DNA of 64,000 nucleotides from Streptomyces longwoodensis (GTDB lineage Bacteria; Actinomycetota; Actinomycetes; Streptomycetales; Streptomycetaceae). The translations under genes and the position numbers were made by a program. Location: assembly GCF_001514125.1 (NCBI RefSeq), contig NZ_KQ948557.1, positions 260,871 through 324,870 of the forward strand, written 5' to 3'. Below the pieces are notes generated by a model. The model saw only the letters and a list, made by a program, of their open reading frames with translations, searched no databases and was not told where the DNA came from. Of this stretch, positions 33,796-43,730 are shown in pieces. The stretch's first letter is position 1. Each line of letters begins with the position of its first letter.

Positions 33796-34490
33796 CCAGG
33801 CGCCCGCCGGCCCGGCGACGGACCAACCGGCGCCCCAGTCGCCGCGCCCGCCAGGAGACCCCGATCGCCGTCTGGGCCGTGGCCGCGGTGGCTGCGGTCG
33901 GTCTCGTGACGGCGGTGGTCAACTGGCTGCTCGTGCACTGGTGGCTGCTGCTTGTCCTGATCCTGCTGGCTGCGGTAGGAGGCATCGGCTGGTGGCAGCA
34001 GCGCACCCGGCGGATCCTGTGGGAGCAGGCACGGGCGCGTGCACTGCGCTACCAACTGGCTCAGCTGGACGGGCTTTCTCACCAGCAGTTCGAATACGCG
34101 ATCCGCGATCTGATGCAGCGCGATGGTTGCGCTGATGCCGTGCAGGTCGGCGGGCAGGGCGATCTGGGCGCGGACGTGAAGGCGACCGATCCGCAGGGCC
34201 GGCGCTGGGTGATTCAGTGCAAGCATCGCCGGCACGGTGAGCGTGGCGCCGCGGTGGGCACCCCTGAACTGCAGGTCCTCAACGGAACGGGACGCCCGGT
34301 CCACAAGGCGGATGTCGTGGTGCTGGTGACCAACGGAAGGATCACGCAGCCCGGCCGGGCTTTTGCCCGGCAGCAGCGGCTGCATCTCGTCGACCGCCGG
34401 ATGCTCGGTTCGTGGGCCGCTGGTTCACGGCCGCTATGGGACCTGCTGCCCGCTCTTCCGACGCCCCGTAAACCCTCGCAGTACTCCTGA
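33792..34490 (+). CDS. Membrane-tethered Mrr-like restriction endonuclease domain protein
   Basis: A 232-aa protein. Residues 1-25 are very basic; two membrane spans follow (AVWAVAAVAAVGLVTAVVNWLL and WWLLLVLILLAAVGGIGWW). The cytoplasmic part is an Mrr-type PD-(D/E)xK fold: LSHQQFEYAIRDLMQRDGC, then GGQGDLGADVKATD (Asp128) and RWVIQCKHRR (Gln142, Lys144). Mrr enzymes cut foreign or modified DNA. The QxK form of the motif is normal for this family. Its position between a repeat protein and a STAND NTPase suggests a defence role. Confidence 0.85.
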   Translation: MTRRPPARRRTNRRPSRRARQETPIAVWAVAAVAAVGLVTAVVNWLLVHWWLLLVLILLAAVGGIGWWQQRTRRILWEQARARALRYQLAQLDGLSHQQFEYAIRDLMQRDGCADAVQVGGQGDLGADVKATDPQGRRWVIQCKHRRHGERGAAVGTPELQVLNGTGRPVHKADVVVLVTNGRITQPGRAFARQQRLHLVDRRMLGSWAAGSRPLWDLLPALPTPRKPSQYS

Positions 34491-34599
34491 CCCGTTCCGC
34501 TCAGTGACGCACAGGCGAGGTCCTGGCCGGCGGATGAGCGGGCATGCGGAGCACAGCCGTGTGGCGGTAGGTTCGGTGTCCTTGCCGAAAGGGTGCCGT

Positions 34600-37500
34600 A
34601 TGCAGCTGGACAGATTCTGTGTTCCTGTCGGGGAGGACGTCCCTGTCGATTCAGACGGATTTCTCCTGAGTCTGCCCGGCAGATATCGCCTGCCGTCGGT
34701 CGTGCCGCTGGCCGAGGCCTGCGCCGCCTCAGCCGTCCTGCTCGGGGAAGCCGGCATCGGTAAATCGCATGCGCTGTCGGCCGTTCTGGAAGCAGGCCAC
34801 AACGGCCCCGGACGGAAGGTCTGTGTGCGGGTCGACCTTGGCGGGGTCAGGTCCTGGGAGGATCTGACCCGTAAGGCCCGGCCGGTACTGAGCCGACTCG
34901 CGCCTGCCGTCTCGTCCCAGGGTTCCGGTCCGTCGGAGGAGGAGACGGCATCCGAATACCTTCTCCTCCTGGACGGTGTCGACGAGTGCCAGGCCACCGG
35001 TAAGGAACTCGCTGGCTGGTTCACCGATCTGGCCGACACCTATGACTGCCGCCAACTCCAGGTACTGATCGCCTGCCGCAGCATGGCCTACACCGACACG
35101 CTGAGGCAGGCTGTTGCCACCGCCTTCGGCATCACCGATGCCCGCACCTACACTCTCGCTCCTTTGCGCATGGACGACCTGGCCGCGGCTGCCGCCGCCA
35201 AAGGCGCTGATCCCCAGCGGTTCATCGAAGCGGTGAAGGCGGCCGGTGCCCAAACCCTCGCGCGTACCCCCTTGACGCTCGACCTGCTGCTGGACACCTT
35301 CCTGCAACACAGCGCACTGCCCGCCAGCCGCGCCGACCTGTACGCCTTCGCCCTCCCGCACGCGGTCATGCACCAGGGCAAAGACCGTGCCCCGCAAGAG
35401 CTTGCCGGAAGCCGAACCCAAAGATTCGCCACCGCCGCCCGTCTCGCCTGCTACTGCCTGCTCACCGGCGCCGACGGCATCACCACATCGCTGCACCACC
35501 CCGACTCCAGCCGGGCCCTGCTGCCAGTCGACACCTTCCTCGGCACCCGAGAGGGCACCACCGGGGAAAGCTTCATCATCGAGCGTCCCCTCCTCGAAAG
35601 CGTCCTGCACAGCGCCCTGTTCAGCAGCCGCGGCCCTGCAGCGGCCGGCCCCGCTCACGCCTCCATCGCCGCCTACCTCACCGCCCGACACCTGAGCGAC
35701 CACCGCATCCCTCGCGAACAACTACAGGGGCTCCTCATCCACCGCGGTGAGGTCGGCGAGCCCGGCATCCCCACAGACCTGCACGAACTCGCCGCCTGGC
35801 TCATCGCCCTGCGCCCGGACCTCGGCCCGTGGCTGATCGGGACCGACCCACAGGCCATCGCCTCCTACAGCTCCTACATCGATGACCCACAGTGCACCGG
35901 ACTCATCGTCGACGGCCTGCTGCGTACCGCCCGGCACAACCCATCCCGCAGCGGTCTCTTCTGGCGGCACGCGACGCCCCTGCACCATCCCGGCCTCACT
36001 GAGCAATTGGGGCAGGCTCTTGACGACGCCGTGAGCCGTCCGCTCCACGGCACCTACGAGCTGGAACTCATTCTTACGTTGATCGCCGAGAACGAGGTCG
36101 AGGATCTCCTGCCCGCGGTAGCGTCCCTGGCCGCCGACACTCAACGTCCCCCTGCGCTGCGCCGCCTGGCTGCCCAATGCACCGACATCCTGGACCAGGA
36201 CAGGGCTGCGACTCTGCTCAAGCCCATCCTGGCTGAACTGGCGGAGCACCCCGAGCACGATCCGGACGACGACCTGCGCGGCGCCGTGCTGGGCGCCTGC
36301 CGGCCGTGGCTGACCACCGACGAACTCATCTCGGCTCTGACGCCGCCACGAACCGACCCGAGCCCGTACACCTCTTTCTGCCAGAAGCTGCCCGCCCTGC
36401 TCACGGACGAGCAGGTCGCGCCGCTTCTCGAATGGGCCAGCACACGAGTGATGGACCTCGACTCCCCGTGGGCGGGCTGGTCCGACGCGAGCGCGATGGC
36501 CCAAGGCCTCCTCGATCGCGCCCTGAGCGGACCCGCGGCCGAAGCGCGCATCCCCGCCGTGGCGGCAGGGCTGCGTCCCTACCTTCGCACCTATCCGCAG
36601 CTGGCCGTGCCCGCCCCGCTGTGCGCACCACTCGACGATCCCGGCGACCCGCACACACGCCATCTACGCCGCACGCTCGCCCATCACCTCATCACCGTAG
36701 CCCGCGACACTGAGGACGCGTTCCAACTGGCCGAGGGGTGGGACACGAGCCCTCCACGGCCCATCCGCTGGCGGTGGGAGAGCTCCATCGGCCGGGAACG
36801 AGAACAGCGCACCAGTCTTCTCGATGCCGCGGACCTCGCCTGGCTCGTGGAGCTGGAGAAAAGTCTCAGCGATACGCAGGCCCCCCATGCCTGGCCTGCG
36901 CTCCAGCACGTATGGGCCATGGTCAAGACGACAGACGCCGGACAGGACACGGCATGGGCCACGCGCCATACCAGGGTCTGGCCGCAGGTTTTTGCCCACG
37001 ACTTCGACGCTATCCCCATCGACAGCCCCTATGCGCAACAGCTGAGGATTCGACAGGAACGGCTGCAATCCCGATCACGACCGTGGGAGGGCCGAGCCGA
37101 GTACATCGCCACAACCTGCGCCCTGCTCACGCAAGCCGCATCGGGCGATGACGACAGCTTCGTGACCCTGTGCAGAAACCTGCAGCGCGACCCGAAGACC
37201 GGCAGATTCCCTATTGCCGACTTCGACAGCGACCTGGTGTCGCTGCCCGGCACCGCCATCCTCGCCAACGGCCACGAAAAGCAACTGCTGTCCGCAGCAC
37301 GTCGCTTCGTTACGGAGAGCCGCCCCGGCGACGACAGCTGGATCGGCACGCACAGCGTTCCCTGGCGTTCGTGGGCGGCCATCTTCGCCTTCATCGCCCT
37401 CCTCGATGACGGCCAAGCGCTGTCCACCCTCACCCCGAGCCAATGGCGAACCTGGGCACCCACTCTTGTAGCTTTCCCCCTCACCAGCACGGCAGTCCAG

Positions 37501-38958
37501 CACAGCAGCCCGCGACGCCGACTGCTGGAAAAATGCCTCCCCCACGCCCCACGGGAGCTCGAGACCACCTACGACGCACTCGTCCGGGCGTCCTACGCGA
37601 CGGAAGAGGCCCAGTCCACACTCGATCTGATCTCGACCATCTGGACTCCCCAACTGGAAGCCAGACTGCTGGAGACACTCACCGACCTCACCACGCAGGC
37701 TCACGACAACACCACCGGCCCAGCTGGCCACGAGGTACTGGCCATGGTCCTCGCCCACATCCTGGAACAGGGCAGCGCACAAAGCCGCGCTCAGGCACTC
37801 GAGCGATTCGGTGCACCGCTACGTGAGACCAGCCCTGCGCGTGACGAGCTGCTGGACACCGCATATCTGCGCGTCTTCCTGATTAAGACGCCCCATGAGA
37901 TCTGGCCGACAGCAGAACACCGCCTCCGCACCGACCCCACGGCACTCGAATCCGTTTGCGACGCCTTCCTGAGCGCCGGCAGCACGCGAGCATGGCTCGC
38001 CGAACTACCCACTCCCGCACTGGGCGACATCGCCCGCATCCTCCTGAACCACTACCCTCTGACGGCCTCCCCGGACATACCCCCGCACAAGCACAGCACC
38101 GTCGTACTCGACCACCTCGCATCCCGAGGCACCAGCGAGGCCGTTCACATTCTGCGTGCCCTCGCAACCGACTGGCCCCAGGACGGCATCCTGCGCACCC
38201 TCGTACAGGAAGCCGAGCAAGCACACCGGGAAGTGTCCTGGATCCGTCCTACCCCCAACGAGCTGGGTGAGCTGATCCAGGACCCCCGACGGCGACTGGT
38301 TAAGGACGGAACCGACCTGCTTGATCTCGTCCTAGTGCTCCTGCAAAGGATTCAGGAGGACCTGACCCAAGGAACTCTCCCCGCGGCGATCCTGTGGAAC
38401 GAGACCGAACTGGAAACCGTCGACGGACGAAAGACACGCCAGCGACTGCGCTTTCCCAAGGACGAGAATCTCGTATCTGACTACCTCGCACACGCCCTGC
38501 GCCGCGACCTCGCCGAAGGCGGCATCCTCATCAACCGCGAGGTGCAGGTCTACCGCAACATCAAGGGAGCTGGCGACCGCATCGACCTGCTCCTGCAGGC
38601 ACCCACCGCTGCGCACGCCCAAACCGCGCCGCGGCGGCCGGACGAGCCCGTGGCCCAGGTCGCCATCGAGGTGAAAGGTAACTGGCACGACAAGATCGAA
38701 ACGGCCATGGAGACCCAGCTCGCCGACGACTACCTTGCAGCGCTCCGCACCCGCAACGGCCTCTACCTGATCGCCTTCTTCCCCAACGATCAATGGACGG
38801 CGAAGGAACGCAAACAGCCGGCAGCAGGTCAGACAGGGGCAAACCTGCGGGAATTCTACGACGCCCAAGCTGCTCAGCTCAGTGAGAGACGAAGCCTGGA
38901 CATCCGCGCCTTTGTGCTCGACTGCACCCTACGCAGCCCAGCCCAGCGCAACACCTGA
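34600..38958 (+). CDS. Large STAND/NACHT-like NTPase with C-terminal PD-(D/E)xK nuclease
   Basis: About 1452 aa from the ATG at 34600 (AAAGGG upstream); the ATG at 34534 is an alternative. Near the N-terminus, VLLGEAGIGKS (Walker A, Lys55), LLLLDGVDE (Walker B, Asp125) and LQVLIACRS form a P-loop signalling NTPase core. A long helical repeat-like middle (residues about 300-1250) follows. The C-terminal 180 residues carry GDRIDLLLQ (Asp1329) and VAIEVKGNW (Glu1357, Lys1359), a PD-(D/E)xK nuclease. The layout (sensor-like repeats with NTPase and nuclease effector) matches antiviral STAND systems, though known Avs proteins place the effector at the N-terminus. It follows the Mrr-like gene by 109 nt. 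Confidence 0.8.
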   Translation: MQLDRFCVPVGEDVPVDSDGFLLSLPGRYRLPSVVPLAEACAASAVLLGEAGIGKSHALSAVLEAGHNGPGRKVCVRVDLGGVRSWEDLTRKARPVLSRLAPAVSSQGSGPSEEETASEYLLLLDGVDECQATGKELAGWFTDLADTYDCRQLQVLIACRSMAYTDTLRQAVATAFGITDARTYTLAPLRMDDLAAAAAAKGADPQRFIEAVKAAGAQTLARTPLTLDLLLDTFLQHSALPASRADLYAFALPHAVMHQGKDRAPQELAGSRTQRFATAARLACYCLLTGADGITTSLHHPDSSRALLPVDTFLGTREGTTGESFIIERPLLESVLHSALFSSRGPAAAGPAHASIAAYLTARHLSDHRIPREQLQGLLIHRGEVGEPGIPTDLHELAAWLIALRPDLGPWLIGTDPQAIASYSSYIDDPQCTGLIVDGLLRTARHNPSRSGLFWRHATPLHHPGLTEQLGQALDDAVSRPLHGTYELELILTLIAENEVEDLLPAVASLAADTQRPPALRRLAAQCTDILDQDRAATLLKPILAELAEHPEHDPDDDLRGAVLGACRPWLTTDELISALTPPRTDPSPYTSFCQKLPALLTDEQVAPLLEWASTRVMDLDSPWAGWSDASAMAQGLLDRALSGPAAEARIPAVAAGLRPYLRTYPQLAVPAPLCAPLDDPGDPHTRHLRRTLAHHLITVARDTEDAFQLAEGWDTSPPRPIRWRWESSIGREREQRTSLLDAADLAWLVELEKSLSDTQAPHAWPALQHVWAMVKTTDAGQDTAWATRHTRVWPQVFAHDFDAIPIDSPYAQQLRIRQERLQSRSRPWEGRAEYIATTCALLTQAASGDDDSFVTLCRNLQRDPKTGRFPIADFDSDLVSLPGTAILANGHEKQLLSAARRFVTESRPGDDSWIGTHSVPWRSWAAIFAFIALLDDGQALSTLTPSQWRTWAPTLVAFPLTSTAVQHSSPRRRLLEKCLPHAPRELETTYDALVRASYATEEAQSTLDLISTIWTPQLEARLLETLTDLTTQAHDNTTGPAGHEVLAMVLAHILEQGSAQSRAQALERFGAPLRETSPARDELLDTAYLRVFLIKTPHEIWPTAEHRLRTDPTALESVCDAFLSAGSTRAWLAELPTPALGDIARILLNHYPLTASPDIPPHKHSTVVLDHLASRGTSEAVHILRALATDWPQDGILRTLVQEAEQAHREVSWIRPTPNELGELIQDPRRRLVKDGTDLLDLVLVLLQRIQEDLTQGTLPAAILWNETELETVDGRKTRQRLRFPKDENLVSDYLAHALRRDLAEGGILINREVQVYRNIKGAGDRIDLLLQAPTAAHAQTAPRRPDEPVAQVAIEVKGNWHDKIETAMETQLADDYLAALRTRNGLYLIAFFPNDQWTAKERKQPAAGQTGANLREFYDAQAAQLSERRSLDIRAFVLDCTLRSPAQRNT

Positions 38959-39152
38959 CCAGCGGGTCCCGTCACCGCTGGTATGCACCGCGCCTTCTGC
39001 GGCGTGAGCGCTGGGACTTGTGTCCAGGTGCCGGCGACCGACTCGACCGGGCACGGAGGCTTGTCACTCCTCCATGGCCCCTGTCGTGGTGCGAACCGGG
39101 ATAGCGGCCAGCAGAACGGCAACGCTGCGCCGCGCCGTGTATCAGTGGTCAA

Positions 39153-39297
39153 CAGGAGGAGCACGTGCCCGTGAGACTGCTGCGCACAGCGTGCCCGGCA
39201 CTGCCTGGCGTATGGACCGTCGAGCTGCGCCCGCACGCCAACGCCTAGCCCTCATCTGCCGCCAATACCCCCACACCGGCCATCAGGCCGCTCGCCC
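39153..39297 (+). pseudogene. Truncated duplicate of the 5' end of the 331-aa gene
   Basis: About 145 bp closely match 31822-31962, including the ribosome site and first codons (now GTG AGA CTG CTG CGC). The copy stops after 26 codons (GCC TAG) and then continues in a shifted frame as CCCTCATCTGCCGCC. It ends abruptly near 39297. No other gene lies in 38959-39504. It is a recombination scar between the STAND gene and the secreted nuclease gene. Confidence 0.85.
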
Positions 39298-39504
39298 TCT
39301 GGCCCGGAGAATTAGGCGGCGCAGGACGCGAACCGTCAGGCCGCCGGTGACTACCAGCGTCAGGAGAAGCAAGGCACTGCTTTCCTGGCCTGAATGAGTT
39401 CCCGGCCTGCAAACCATGACTTCAGTCATATGGCTTTTGGTGCGGTCGTGATGAGGTCCGGGCTGTCGTGCACAAGTCACCAATTCGTGAGGGGAATTGA
39501 GGAA

Positions 39505-41574
39505 ATGAGACTCTTACGCACGTCGGCATGGAGGCCTGCTGCCGCGGGTGCCGTGCTGGCGTTACTGACCGGGGTGGGCACCGCAGCGGCGGCGCCCACC
39601 CCGCCTGCGCCCGGCCTGGAAGCTTCGCCCGCGACCGTGGCGGCCGCCGGCCCGCAGAATTTGGGGGCGATCGCTGCTGGAGGCGAGCGGCCAGTCTCGG
39701 GTAAGACACCATCTGCCGGCCCGAAATTCTCGAAGGCGGGCACCGTCTGGCGGGTCATCACTCCGGAGGTGGTGCTGCGCAATACGGTGACCGACGCGGA
39801 CGGTGATACCGCTAACCTGACGTTCCAGGTGTACACCACGAACGCGGACGGCACCCCGAAGGCGCAGGTCGACCTCGACGGGTCCGGGCAGTACGGCGTG
39901 CTGGTGTCGCCCTACGTGGCCTCGGGCGGCACCGCGAAGGTGACGGTGCCCTATGGCATCCTCAAGCCCGGCGTGCTGTACAAGTTCCGCACATCCGCCT
40001 ACGACGGCAGCCTCTACGAAACGAACTGGTCGCCGTGGGCGGACTTCCGTATCGAGCCGTACATGAAGTTTCCTGCTGCGCAGACGTCGTCGGCGATCGA
40101 TCCGACTGTCCAGGCGATACAGGAGTTCACTCGGTCCGATCCGGGGCCGGCCCTGCCGACGTTCGCCGCGAACGGTGCGGTGAAGCGGGAGGCCACCCAA
40201 AGGCGTACCTGCGGCAAACAGGACCTTCAGGGACGCAAGCTGTGCATCGATCTTTCCCCTCCCACCGCAGAGTCCAAAGCGCGTGCGAAGAAGCGCGCCG
40301 AGGCGCTGCACGACACGGCGGAGGCCAAGGCCCACAAGAGCGGTACGCCTCCTACGGCGGTGGCCGTCGCGCCTGCCGTGGAACTGGTCGACTGGTGCTA
40401 CGACAAGCCGGCAGGCAAGGACTACATCACCCGCACCGAGGCGTGCCTGAAAAACATCGGGTCGGGCAACCTCATCTTCATCGACGCCGACAACAAGCAG
40501 ATCGGCTTCGCCACCTTCGACTTCGAGCAGAGGATCAAGGCCTACCCGAACAAGGCCGCCTCCGGGTCGGACTTCGGGGAGTTCGACCAGCAGATCGTCA
40601 TCGTGCCGGTCGCAATCGACGCCGCGCTCAAAGGCGTCACGATGAAGTGGAACATCCAGTCGACGTGCTCGTCGTGTGTGACGTCGAAGACGCGGTGGGC
40701 CGACAACCAGAACAACCCCGCGGGCGATACCGCCTACTGGTCAGCACAGGACGCAAGCGCATACAGCGGCCGGTGGGGAACCACCCAGACGACCTGGTCC
40801 GGCACGGGCAAGGAAACCATCGACCTGGGCTGGTCGGTGACCGCGACCGTGGACGCCAGTGACACCGCAAAGGCCACGGCGAACTTCGGAACCTCCGGGA
40901 CGCAGCCGAGGCGCGAGCTGGCGCCACGCTGCGACGACATCCTCAAGTCATCGGCGCCGGGCTGCGTATTGCCGTCCTTCGCGCTGAACTGGACCGTGGA
41001 CACAAATCTGTACCCGGCCGCGGGGGCGTACTACTGGTACATGCAGCAGGTGATGCCCGATCACGCAGGCTCTCGGCGATGGGACTCGCTGATGCACTAC
41101 CTGGGTCCGGACACCACCCTGAAGAACAGCGCTGGCGGTACGTGGACATCGGACAACAGCCGCACCCGCGTGTGCGACAGCACATGGAGTGTCCACAAGT
41201 CGGACGCGTCCGTGGGATCGGTCGACTGCGATGAGTTCGCGATGGCTTCGACGCACGAGTCCGGCGGCTTTCCCAACAGCGTCAACCTGGTGACCTCGGG
41301 CAGCAAGTGCGCCCAGTTGTTCACGGACAAGATGGGAGACGGTTCGGCGAACTTCGGCATCCTCGCCGACACCCGTACTGCCACGAACGGTCCGAGCGGC
41401 ACGGAGCGGTGCGGGCGCGCGGCAATCCCCAGCGTGCAGAACCAACGCGCGTTCAGCGGGTTCCCGGCTCCGTCCTGGCGGATGCTGGACGGTGACGGCT
41501 TCTTCCTCACCCTCCCGGGATTCGAACACTGCACGTCTACCGCGACCACCTGTACGTGGAGCAAGATCAGCTGA
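39505..41574 (+). CDS. Secreted NucA/NucB-type deoxyribonuclease-like protein
   Basis: A 689-aa secreted protein, started at the ATG at 39505 (GAGGAA), with a signal peptide (MRLLRTSAWRPAAAGAVLAL ... TAAAAPTP). The middle contains a fibronectin-like region (TVTDADGDTANLTFQVYT) and a cysteine-rich segment. The C-terminal portion has VDCDEFAMASTHESGG (Asp576, Glu577), the NucA/NucB DEYPFAST-type catalytic motif. Such enzymes are extracellular DNases. A bidirectional hairpin follows the stop. Possible roles are nutrient DNA degradation or interbacterial attack. Confidence 0.8.
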   Translation: MRLLRTSAWRPAAAGAVLALLTGVGTAAAAPTPPAPGLEASPATVAAAGPQNLGAIAAGGERPVSGKTPSAGPKFSKAGTVWRVITPEVVLRNTVTDADGDTANLTFQVYTTNADGTPKAQVDLDGSGQYGVLVSPYVASGGTAKVTVPYGILKPGVLYKFRTSAYDGSLYETNWSPWADFRIEPYMKFPAAQTSSAIDPTVQAIQEFTRSDPGPALPTFAANGAVKREATQRRTCGKQDLQGRKLCIDLSPPTAESKARAKKRAEALHDTAEAKAHKSGTPPTAVAVAPAVELVDWCYDKPAGKDYITRTEACLKNIGSGNLIFIDADNKQIGFATFDFEQRIKAYPNKAASGSDFGEFDQQIVIVPVAIDAALKGVTMKWNIQSTCSSCVTSKTRWADNQNNPAGDTAYWSAQDASAYSGRWGTTQTTWSGTGKETIDLGWSVTATVDASDTAKATANFGTSGTQPRRELAPRCDDILKSSAPGCVLPSFALNWTVDTNLYPAAGAYYWYMQQVMPDHAGSRRWDSLMHYLGPDTTLKNSAGGTWTSDNSRTRVCDSTWSVHKSDASVGSVDCDEFAMASTHESGGFPNSVNLVTSGSKCAQLFTDKMGDGSANFGILADTRTATNGPSGTERCGRAAIPSVQNQRAFSGFPAPSWRMLDGDGFFLTLPGFEHCTSTATTCTWSKIS

Positions 41575-41605
41575 CGTGCGCCTGAGCGACAGGCAGGTGG
41601 AGCCG

Positions 41606-41636
41606 GAGGGGACCGGTCCGCAGGACCGGCCCCCTC
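41606..41636. terminator. Bidirectional hairpin terminator
   Basis: GAGGGGACCGGTCC and GGACCGGCCCCCTC pair over 14 positions with one mismatch and a 3-nt loop, placed between two convergent genes (the secreted nuclease and the SMI1/KNR4 gene). A T/C-rich run follows on the plus strand. Confidence 0.75.
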
Positions 41637-41647
41637 CCTCCTTCGGG

Positions 41648-42595
41648 TCAGCCGACCAGCGGCTGCCACCGGCCTTCCTGCGCGGAATCGAGCCTGCTGC
41701 CCCATACCAACGCCCCGCCCACCAGGCCGGGCCTGTCCCGGGTGGCCAGGGCAGGAAATTCGAGCATGTCCGCGACGCTCTCCAAGTAGGTAGCCAGCGT
41801 GTCGAGCTCATCGCCCAGGCTCTCGTTGTAACGGGACCAGCGGCCCAGATAGCCAGTCTCAGCGTCCAGATACGAGCCAGAAGTGCGATCAGCGACGCCA
41901 TAGGAGACCACTGGGATCCAAGCCGCATTCCACACAGTGACCCGGTCGTCCTCGGTGCGGCGGTCGTTGAGGGTGTCCTGATGGGCTTGAGCGTCCATCT
42001 GCTGCCGGTAGAAGTCAGTTACGCCGTCCAATGGCATCAACGCCTGGTTACCGGGCAGACATCCCGAGCCGTCGACCCCGTCGTCGCCCGCCGTGAGAGA
42101 CCACCAGGCCCGCAGGTCGGCGGGTATGGACATGCCGAGTTCCTGCTCCAGGCTGGCGAGGGTGGCGGGGCTCGCGCCGTGGCGGAGCGCCGCGTGGGAG
42201 TCGGGAGCGTTGTGCTGGAGCCAGTGTGTGATGCGTTGCCAGGCGTCGGCAATCTGCCGCTCCGCCACCTCATCGAGGCCGGGACCGGCAGGCTGACTGT
42301 CGCTCTCGCCCTGCCCCTGGCTCTCGGCGTTCGTGGCGGCCTCGGTGACCGGGGCCCGGTTCACGTACCGGATCTCGATCCGATCGGGCTCGCGAATGTA
42401 GCCAACGGCCAGGGCAGGACAGTCCTCGAACTGGTCGCCGTCGATCATCACAGTGAGGATGCCGGGCAGAGTTGAGGGCCTGCCCATCTCCGGATTGTCC
42501 GCCAGCTGGCCAGCCAGGACCTTCAGGGCGTAGGGCGCGCCCGACCCGAACTGTAAGACGGTGTCGCGCACGTGTGGAGAGATTTCGACGTTCAC
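41648..42595 (-). CDS. SMI1/KNR4 family protein
   Basis: A 315-aa protein from the GTG at 42595 (AAGGAG 9 nt upstream). The C-terminal 190 residues form the SMI1/KNR4 (SUKH) fold: GASPATLASLEQELGMSIPADLRAWWSLTAGDDGVDGSG, then DDRVTVWNAAWIPVVSYGVADRTSGSYLDAETG. The N-terminal 110 residues (VNVEISPHVRDTVLQFGSG ... MIDGDQFEDC) are a separate unrecognised domain. SUKH proteins often act as immunity proteins against secreted toxins, and here the neighbour is a secreted nuclease on the opposite strand, so an immunity role is an attractive guess. Other housekeeping SUKH roles are possible. Confidence 0.82.
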   Translation of the reverse strand: MNVEISPHVRDTVLQFGSGAPYALKVLAGQLADNPEMGRPSTLPGILTVMIDGDQFEDCPALAVGYIREPDRIEIRYVNRAPVTEAATNAESQGQGESDSQPAGPGLDEVAERQIADAWQRITHWLQHNAPDSHAALRHGASPATLASLEQELGMSIPADLRAWWSLTAGDDGVDGSGCLPGNQALMPLDGVTDFYRQQMDAQAHQDTLNDRRTEDDRVTVWNAAWIPVVSYGVADRTSGSYLDAETGYLGRWSRYNESLGDELDTLATYLESVADMLEFPALATRDRPGLVGGALVWGSRLDSAQEGRWQPLVG

Positions 42596-43307
42596 GGCCT
42601 GGTGCTCCTTGCTGGTCGGGTGGAGGGCAGTGCCGTTCACACAGTAAGACGCGGACGCTGACAGCAGCCCAGGCGTACATTGTCCGATACAGCGTGCAGT
42701 TGGTGTGGCGGCGACCGACAACCTCCGAGCGGCCATCGTCTGGCTACCACGGCAGCACGTGCACTGACCTTGTCGTTAACCTTGCCGCTTGACGAGACGG
42801 GCCAGTGATTCCCAGCAGAACCACTATAGGAATGGGTCGCTGACCCCGAAGTAGTGGACGCTGACCCATCCCCGCTCTTGACCGGAGCTTGCACGGTCTA
42901 CCGGCCGGCGGAGCGGGCGGGCGCGGCGACACGCGCCGGTGCCCCGACTCGCGGCCACCGGCGATGTGACGCCCTCGGCGGCCGAGGCCGCGGATGATGA
43001 GCAGTTGGTCCCGCCCGGTCCCCGAGCCGGCGCAGGACCCGCACACCATGCCCGGCATGCACATGCCTCACGGCGGCCGCGCCAGGCGCGATGCCGCGCT
43101 GCTGCGCGCCGGACGCCGCGGCCGGTCACCGGACCGCGCGTACACGTCCGGGGCGACCTGGCCGCACACACGTGAGCCCGAGGGGGCGTGGGCACGCTCC
43201 CGGGCCGCCGGAGATACGCCGGTGACCCGGTGCCGGAAGCCCGCTGCTGCAGCACCCGGCGCCGCGCGGCCGACCAGGCTCGGGCCGACGCGACGATCGC
43301 GCGTCTG
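42596..43307. other. Interval without recognised gene
   Basis: About 700 bp with overlapping short frames, high GC and no ribosome site matching a plausible protein. It includes the promoter of the SMI1/KNR4 gene at its left end. Nothing else is identifiable; it looks like decayed sequence. Confidence 0.45.
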
Positions 43308-43712
43308 TCAGCGGGGGTGGCTGGCGGCTATTGGTCGGGGTGGACGGCTTGGACGCCGGTGCCGGCGTATGCCTTGGAGGTCAGGGTGAGCAGGTAGCGC
43401 CCGGTGGGTGGGTGGGTGGGTGGGGGAGGGACGGGCGGAGTGGATGGCGTGGACGGCGGCCCAGGAGTGTCCGAAGCGCAGCAGTTCGGTGGCGGTGACC
43501 GCGGCGTCGGTGTCGAAGGCCTCGATCCGGATGAACCGCAGTCCTTTGATGTAGCCGAGCAGGCCCGGCCGTTCGGCGTCGCCGGCCGTCAGGGGCAGGA
43601 CCGGCGCGTACAGGTCACCGAGTCCGCCGGAGGCCTGCACGTAGAACGCGGCGACCGCCTCGTTGAACGGGTCCTTCGGGTCGTACAGGGCGCCCGCGGT
43701 CGTGTGGTCCAA
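43308..43712 (-). CDS. Hypothetical protein, possibly truncated
   Basis: A 134-aa frame from a TTG. The first 85 residues (DPKDPFNEAVAAFYVQASGGLGDLYAPVLPLTAG ... YIKGLRFIRIEAFDTDAAVTATELL) look like real protein with good codon use, while the last 50 (SARPSPTHPPTHRALPAHP) look out of frame, suggesting a frameshift near 43440. The region has no recognised family. A fragment on the same strand at about 43731 ends just upstream. Confidence 0.35.
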   Translation of the reverse strand: MDHTTAGALYDPKDPFNEAVAAFYVQASGGLGDLYAPVLPLTAGDAERPGLLGYIKGLRFIRIEAFDTDAAVTATELLRFGHSWAAVHAIHSARPSPTHPPTHRALPAHPDLQGIRRHRRPSRPPRPIAASHPR

Positions 43713-43730
43713 TCAGCAGGGGGCCGGTCA

